A stretch of DNA of 10,681 bases from Bacteroidales bacterium (GTDB lineage: Bacteria; Bacteroidota; Bacteroidia; Bacteroidales; UBA12077): the NCBI GenBank assembly GCA_030643125.1, contig DAOWML010000045.1, positions 1 to 10,681 on the forward strand, written 5' to 3'. A program made the translations under genes and the position numbers. Positions 7,047-10,681 of this stretch are shown here, one piece after another (within the stretch, counting starts at the first letter, position 1; every line of letters starts with the position of its first letter). The notes beneath the pieces were generated by a model. The model did no database searches. It was not told the origin of the DNA and was given only the letters and a program-made list of their open reading frames with translations.

Positions 7047-8009
7047 TTATTTATTAGGTTTTGCGTATTGTTTAAGTTTCTCAGGAATTGAATTGTAGGT
7101 TTTAGAATATGCAGGAATCATAGATGGTTGCCCGTTTTCTTTCATTATTTTAGCGCCTCCTTGTTTCGATAATATAAAGTCAACAAACTTTGTTGCAAGC
7201 TCTTTGTTGGGGGCATTTTCTAAAACAGTAATTCCGTAAACCATTGGCTGACCGGTTTTAGTTATAGTAGTTCCCGGAGTTTTACCTGTAATATCTACAT
7301 TTGCATTTTTGTAAAATTCTCGTAATTCAGGATTTTTCAAGTTGATAGAATCCGGTAAAATAATATATTTTAATTCGTGCTGTTGTGCTACCGATCTGTA
7401 TAAGAATAAATAATCAATAGTGTTTGATTCTAACAAAGCCAGTAAATCAACTTCTTTTGGGCGAATATATTCTTGATTTTTTGCTATGATTTTGTTTGCA
7501 AAACCAGCTTGATTATAATACTGTTCGGCTAATTGAGAAGTTAATATAGCCCGATAACCGCAAGGGTCAGAATTAGGATCTGAGCGTCCAAAAAATACAT
7601 CCTCACGTAATAATATTTCGTACCAGTTTTGGTCATTTATTTCGTTTGAATATTTTGATGCATCATGGTAAACGATTGCCATTTCGTTGCTGGCAAATTT
7701 TATATTCCAGTTAGTGTAATCGGGTATTAATAATTCATCAATAATTGTGTAATCGGCAGAAGCCATAATATCACAGTCTTTGTTGAGCTCAGTAATTTTG
7801 CGTGCGCACTTTACACTACCGGCTGATTCTAACAAAATTTCAATTTCGGGATTTGCTTTTTGAAATTCGTCTTTCATTTGTTTAAAAGGAACAGACAGGC
7901 TGCCTGCGTGAAAAATTATTAGTCTATTGTTTTCTTTGTTTTGAGTTGTACAACTAACTAATATTAAAGCTGCAAGTACAATGCTTAATAATAATGTAAT
8001 TCTTTTCAT
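7047..8009 (-). CDS. wtpA: Tungstate/molybdate-binding lipoprotein (WtpA/ModA family)
   Basis: A 320-residue periplasmic binding protein anchored as a lipoprotein (lipobox LVSC, Cys20). The start at 8009 is preferred over an in-frame ATG at 8051 because it begins the signal peptide MKRITLLLSIV and lies about 28 nt after a promoter element. Blocks characteristic of the archaeal-type WtpA/ModA family are clear: FHAGSLSVPF (33-42), SAGSVKCARKITEL (62-75), DIMASADY (80-87), IPDYTNW (95-101), NWYEILLREDVFFGRS (128-143), DPCGYR (148-153) and YRSVAQQHEL (204-213). These distinguish it from E. coli-type ModA. In Archaeoglobus ModA an Asp and a Glu add two carboxylate ligands to the bound oxyanion. 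The Asp is present here (Asp148 in DPCGYR), but the Glu expected just before YRSVA is Leu203. It is the first gene of the five-gene operon. Confidence 0.95.
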   Translation of the reverse strand: MKRITLLLSIVLAALILVSCTTQNKENNRLIIFHAGSLSVPFKQMKDEFQKANPEIEILLESAGSVKCARKITELNKDCDIMASADYTIIDELLIPDYTNWNIKFASNEMAIVYHDASKYSNEINDQNWYEILLREDVFFGRSDPNSDPCGYRAILTSQLAEQYYNQAGFANKIIAKNQEYIRPKEVDLLALLESNTIDYLFLYRSVAQQHELKYIILPDSINLKNPELREFYKNANVDITGKTPGTTITKTGQPMVYGITVLENAPNKELATKFVDFILSKQGGAKIMKENGQPSMIPAYSKTYNSIPEKLKQYAKPNK

Positions 8010-8036
8010 TTTATTTATTGTTTTAATTAGGATATG

Positions 8037-8044
8037 CAAAAATA
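8037..8044 (-). promoter_or_regulatory. Candidate -7 promoter element of the wtp operon
   Basis: On the minus strand the sequence TATTTTTG matches the Bacteroidota consensus TAnnTTTG. It ends 27 nt before the wtpA start codon, giving an inferred 5' leader of roughly 24 nt. No clear TTTG is seen at -33; the region there is T-rich. The element lies in the 74-nt gap after the upstream lipoprotein gene, so the operon can be transcribed independently. Confidence 0.5.
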
Positions 8045-8083
8045 AACACATCGATTAAAAAAAGAAATTTTTCATGATTTATT

Positions 8084-8929
8084 TCAATCAGCATATTCAA
8101 CGTAAATTCCGTTAGTATGATTTAATCTTGCTTGATCGCCATTACTACTATACAAATAGATATTAATATTTTCATCAGATTGATTGAAATGTAATTTAGC
8201 TAGTTCGAAACTTGCTCTGAAATTAACTTTCATGTTGTAAAGAAATTTCAAAGAATGTTTGTCTGGAGGCCAGTATTCATTAACAGGATAACCATCTTGA
8301 CCAACATCCAGATGATTATAAGAATAATCAGGAATAGTTGTCATTTCAAAACCAATAGATGATAAATCATCTAGAAACTTATGGGCAAAGGTTTCATTTT
8401 CTGTTCCTTCAAAAACGATACTTCCAAATAATAAATTTGAAGGTATAGGACATACATTATTAATTTGAGATGAAAAATACTTATTCTCAGGGATAGCTAA
8501 TGTGATTTTTTCTTTTGTTATTTCAAGAATAGAATTTATTTTAAATTTCGATGTAATGATTTTGAAATCGTAAATACCGTCAGAAAGTAAACTGTCAGGA
8601 ATATATAATCCACCTTTTGGGATGCAATTTGAATTAAGATCATTAGGTGTTGGAAATTCAGGACATTCCCCGTTATCCTTTATATCTGCTAATTTTATTG
8701 TGATTATCTTATCTGTAACTGAATAATTAAATATTAATTCGTAATTATTTTCAAATCTCTTGATTCCATAAAATTCAAATCTCAATCTTCTGCCTTCATT
8801 ACCAAAAACTTCATGATCCCAATAAAGAGTTAATCCATCTATATTAATGATTGTTTCTTTTTCTTCTTCACACGAGCAAAGCGAAATCAATAAAACTAAA
8901 ATGTAAATTATCAGTATATTTTTTTTCAT
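8084..8929 (-). CDS. Hypothetical lipoprotein
   Basis: A 281-residue protein I do not recognise. Residues 1-19 are a lipoprotein signal with lipobox LCSC, so Cys20 would be lipidated. An acidic stretch EEEKE follows, typical of a tether. The mature part is rich in Ile, Asn, Tyr and Phe with predicted beta-strand character. It contains three further cysteines (89, 102, 160), of which 89 and 102 flank a Pro/Asn-rich turn and could pair. Block 26-130 looks like an immunoglobulin-type beta domain (YELIFNYSV..., then DGIYDFKI). Residues 160-281 form a second part with several aromatic residues around DGYPVNEYWPPDKH. No catalytic motif is evident. It is on the same strand as the wtp operon, ending 74 nt before wtpA, but the gap holds a promoter-like element, so co-regulation is uncertain. 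It is a cell-surface or periplasmic protein of unknown role. Confidence 0.8.
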   Translation of the reverse strand: MKKNILIIYILVLLISLCSCEEEKETIINIDGLTLYWDHEVFGNEGRRLRFEFYGIKRFENNYELIFNYSVTDKIITIKLADIKDNGECPEFPTPNDLNSNCIPKGGLYIPDSLLSDGIYDFKIITSKFKINSILEITKEKITLAIPENKYFSSQINNVCPIPSNLLFGSIVFEGTENETFAHKFLDDLSSIGFEMTTIPDYSYNHLDVGQDGYPVNEYWPPDKHSLKFLYNMKVNFRASFELAKLHFNQSDENINIYLYSSNGDQARLNHTNGIYVEYAD

Positions 8930-8982
8930 GTATTGTCATGTTTTTTTATTTGAAATTAATAAAGTCCTAAGATAGTAATTTG

Positions 8983-9813
8983 TTAAAGTAATTTAATTCC
9001 ATTTTCGTTTAGTTCTACAATCTTTTGCTTATATAAATTCCCCAAGCCATTTTTGAAGGCTTTTTTACTTAAACCCAATATACGTTTTATATCTTCCGGG
9101 GCACTTTTATCTGTCAAATTCAGGAAACCATCGTTTTCTTTTAATATCGAAAGAATAATGTCGGAATTGGTGTCAATACTGTTTTTATAACCTGCGGGTT
9201 CTAGAATAATATCTATTTTACCATCTTCTCTTACTTGCTTTACGAATCCTTTTATTCTATCTCCGGGTTTAATGTTTTTATGAATGTCTGATTTAAAGAT
9301 TAATCCTTTATACAGATTGTTAACGATTGCATTCATTCCTAATTCGGTTATATTGTAAAGTAACAGATCAACCTCATCTCCTGTATTTACATCTATTTCA
9401 GTAGTAAATGTAAACTCATTTACTTTGCTAGAGCCAATTAACCGTTCAGTTTGTTCATCTTCCAGCAGAAAAATTAAATACCAATTTCCTTCCTCCATTT
9501 TTTCCGTTTGCTCGGCAAAAGGAACCATTAAATCTTTTGGTAATCCCCAGTCCATGAAAGTTCCGTAATCATTAACTTCTTTTACCTTTAAATAAGCAAA
9601 TTCTTCAAATTGAACATAAGGTTTTAATGTTGTAGCTACAATACGATCTTCAGAATCTTTATAAACAAAAACTTCTATTTCATTTCCAATTTTTAAATCA
9701 TCAGCTACGTAAGCGTTTGGTAAAAGTACTTCGTTACCGTCATTATCTGTCAGGTAATAGCCATTATCTGTTGATCTGGCAGCAGTAAGTTTGTTTATTT
9801 TTCCAATTTCCAT
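8983..9813 (-). CDS. cvfB: CvfB-like S1-domain RNA-binding protein
   Basis: A 276-residue cytoplasmic protein with the layout of the CvfB/YitL family: consecutive S1-type OB folds followed by a C-terminal winged helix. Residues 1-62 form the first OB unit (GYYLTDNDGNEVLLPNAYV, then IGNEIEVFVYKDSEDRIVATT). Residues 70-130 form the second, with the S1 signature around VNDYGTFMDWGLPKDLMVPFAEQ. Residues 142-205 form a third (GDEVDLLLY through RIKGFVKQVREDGKIDIIL). The winged-helix part (about 217-276) includes LSKKAFKNGLGNLYKQKIVEL. In Staphylococcus and Streptococcus relatives the protein binds RNA and affects virulence gene expression; the role in Bacteroidota is not known to me. A TAnnTTTG element ends only 8 nt upstream of the ATG, suggesting a nearly leaderless mRNA. 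The methyltransferase gene lies 65 nt upstream on the same strand. Confidence 0.9.
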   Translation of the reverse strand: MEIGKINKLTAARSTDNGYYLTDNDGNEVLLPNAYVADDLKIGNEIEVFVYKDSEDRIVATTLKPYVQFEEFAYLKVKEVNDYGTFMDWGLPKDLMVPFAEQTEKMEEGNWYLIFLLEDEQTERLIGSSKVNEFTFTTEIDVNTGDEVDLLLYNITELGMNAIVNNLYKGLIFKSDIHKNIKPGDRIKGFVKQVREDGKIDIILEPAGYKNSIDTNSDIILSILKENDGFLNLTDKSAPEDIKRILGLSKKAFKNGLGNLYKQKIVELNENGIKLL

Positions 9814-9821
9814 AAGTAGTG

Positions 9822-9829
9822 CAAATGTA
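9822..9829 (-). promoter_or_regulatory. Candidate -7 promoter element of cvfB
   Basis: TACATTTG on the minus strand is an exact match to the Bacteroidota TAnnTTTG element. It ends 8 nt before the cvfB ATG. With a start site a few bases downstream, the leader would be about 4-5 nt. No exact TTTG -33 box is visible; TTTC occurs at roughly that distance. Confidence 0.5.
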
Positions 9830-9838
9830 TGAAATACT

Positions 9839-9864
9839 TTCGTTTAGAAATAATCTGAAACGAA
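9839..9864. repeat. Inverted repeat upstream of cvfB
   Basis: TTCGTTT at 9839-9845 and AAACGAA at 9858-9864 are perfect 7-bp complementary arms separated by 12 nt. The pair spans the region where the -33 box of the cvfB promoter should lie, and begins 14 nt past the methyltransferase stop codon in transcription order. It could be an operator for cvfB or the stem of a weak terminator for the methyltransferase. No strong T-tract follows on the minus strand, which favours the former. Confidence 0.4.
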
Positions 9865-9878
9865 TCTTTGAATACCCA

Positions 9879-10681
9879 TTAGTTATTATCAGCTATTTTT
9901 AACACCCACAACTCTACCATTTCAGAAGCACGCCAGTTTTGGTTTCTTTTTGTATTTTTAGAAGCCGGGCGAACCTCTTTTTGTATGAATAATTCCTTTT
10001 GGAATTGTCCTCCGGCAGACAATTCTTCTTCGATAGGATGAGTCTTACTAACTTTAGTTATTTGTGCCAGATTCGAAAATAAAATTACTACTCTTCCATC
10101 GGCTTTAAGGTGTTTTTTTGCTTCGGCAAAAAAACGTGGAAACAGATTCTGATCGTAATATATGGCTTTGTCCAGTCCGTCTATATTATGAGATGCAGGA
10201 AGCCAGGGTGGATTAAACACAATTAACTCTGTTTTTAAATTGCAGTCAGCAAATAAATTGCCATGAATAAGATCTATTTTCGAATATAGATTATTTTTAT
10301 TTAGATCTTCGTTTAAACCAATTATTGCATTCGGATTAGAATCAATTCCATAGACTTTTGCAAAACCATGCTTTAACATCTGAAAAGAAAGAACCCCACT
10401 GCCAATACCAATATCTATAGCTGACTTTTTCTCTCCTGTGTATCTTTTTAGCCATTTGTCGAAAAGTTCTAAGTGTTCGAATCGGGTAGGGAAATATGTT
10501 CCGAACCAGGGATGTATTTTCCTTTTTAAAACCGGAATATAAATACCTTTTTCGTACCACTGCCATGAGCTGTTTAAGCCCTGAACCTGAGGGAATGGTA
10601 ATAAAAATTCATTTAATTCGGGGTATAGTATTTTGAACCAACCAATTTCAGGTGCTTTTTTTACGCTTAATTTACTGTTAC
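9879..10681 (-). CDS. Class I SAM-dependent methyltransferase, 5' end beyond window
   Basis: The reading frame stays open from its stop codon to the window edge, about 266 codons, so the N-terminus is missing. The ATG at 10379 is internal: the SAM-binding motif I, DIGIGSGVLSF, lies just upstream of it at about 10384-10415. Motif II is the following GIDSNPNAI (acidic Asp for the ribose), and motif IV is NPPW at about 10207-10218. The N/D-PP-Y/F/W tetrapeptide is the signature of methyltransferases acting on exocyclic or amide nitrogen in DNA, rRNA or proteins (PrmC, RsmC and relatives). The region before motif I (about 10430-10679) is conserved-looking, with several Trp, Tyr and Pro, including GTYFPTRFEHLELFDKWL. 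The C-terminal part has KADGRVVILFSNL (motif VI area). The substrate cannot be assigned. The gene is followed 65 nt later by cvfB, another RNA-related gene. Confidence 0.88.
   Translation of the reverse strand, partial: NSKLSVKKAPEIGWFKILYPELNEFLLPFPQVQGLNSSWQWYEKGIYIPVLKRKIHPWFGTYFPTRFEHLELFDKWLKRYTGEKKSAIDIGIGSGVLSFQMLKHGFAKVYGIDSNPNAIIGLNEDLNKNNLYSKIDLIHGNLFADCNLKTELIVFNPPWLPASHNIDGLDKAIYYDQNLFPRFFAEAKKHLKADGRVVILFSNLAQITKVSKTHPIEEELSAGGQFQKELFIQKEVRPASKNTKRNQNWRASEMVELWVLKIADNN

Noticed and set aside
8010..8051. Upstream in-frame ATG extension of wtpA (14 residues)
   Set aside because: The extension would overlap the TATTTTTG promoter element and place residues ahead of a typical lipoprotein signal that begins at the second Met.
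8057..8085. Possible intrinsic terminator after the hypothetical lipoprotein (GAAAT...ATTTC followed by seven T on the minus strand)
   Set aside because: The stem is only 5 bp of mostly A-T pairs with a long loop, too weak to annotate.
10342..10566. A 74-codon minus-strand open frame overlapping the methyltransferase
   Set aside because: It lies inside the methyltransferase in another frame. The true frame carries recognisable motifs through the same bases, while this one is Arg/Lys/Trp-rich with no family likeness.

Overview
The window looks like the chromosome of a low-GC Bacteroidota bacterium, probably an anaerobic or marine Bacteroidales/Marinilabiliales-type organism. The evidence is indirect. 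AT content is high and Shine-Dalgarno sequences are weak or absent. TAnnTTTG elements, the Bacteroidota -7 promoter motif, precede two genes. The gene families are also typical of the phylum: a DUF6132-like small membrane protein, a CvfB-type S1 protein, a PhoR-like kinase and an alginate-export-like porin. No RNA genes, CRISPR arrays, insertion sequences or integrases were seen.

Layout. Positions 69-835 (+) hold a two-gene unit: a small two-helix membrane protein with a Cys pair, and a secreted thioredoxin. It ends at a strong hairpin (881-910) that abuts the stop codon of the convergent gene. Everything from 910 to the right edge is on the minus strand. In transcription order (right to left) these are: a class I methyltransferase cut by the window edge; a CvfB-like RNA-binding protein with its own promoter; an unrecognised lipoprotein; a five-gene metal-oxyanion uptake operon; and a PhoR-like sensor kinase with no adjacent response regulator.

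The centrepiece is the operon at 2890-8009. It encodes a WtpA-type tungstate/molybdate-binding lipoprotein, a lipoprotein with two Cys-less domains resembling the sulfite-oxidase-type molybdopterin-binding fold, an alginate-export-like 413-residue beta-barrel protein, the WtpB-like permease and the WtpC-like ATPase. Gaps are 11, 5 and 3 nt, followed by an 8-nt overlap, so the five genes are almost certainly co-transcribed. The simplest reading is a trans-envelope oxyanion route: outer-membrane channel, periplasmic binding protein, then inner-membrane ABC importer. The double-domain lipoprotein is an accessory of unknown role. WtpA keeps the Asp that supplies one extra carboxylate ligand in archaeal homologues, but has Leu where I expect the second ligand, Glu.

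Two gene starts were corrected. wtpA is taken to start at 8009, and the double-domain lipoprotein at ATG 7035 rather than the upstream TTG. The methyltransferase frame is open to the window edge, so it is a 5'-truncated gene rather than a short one.
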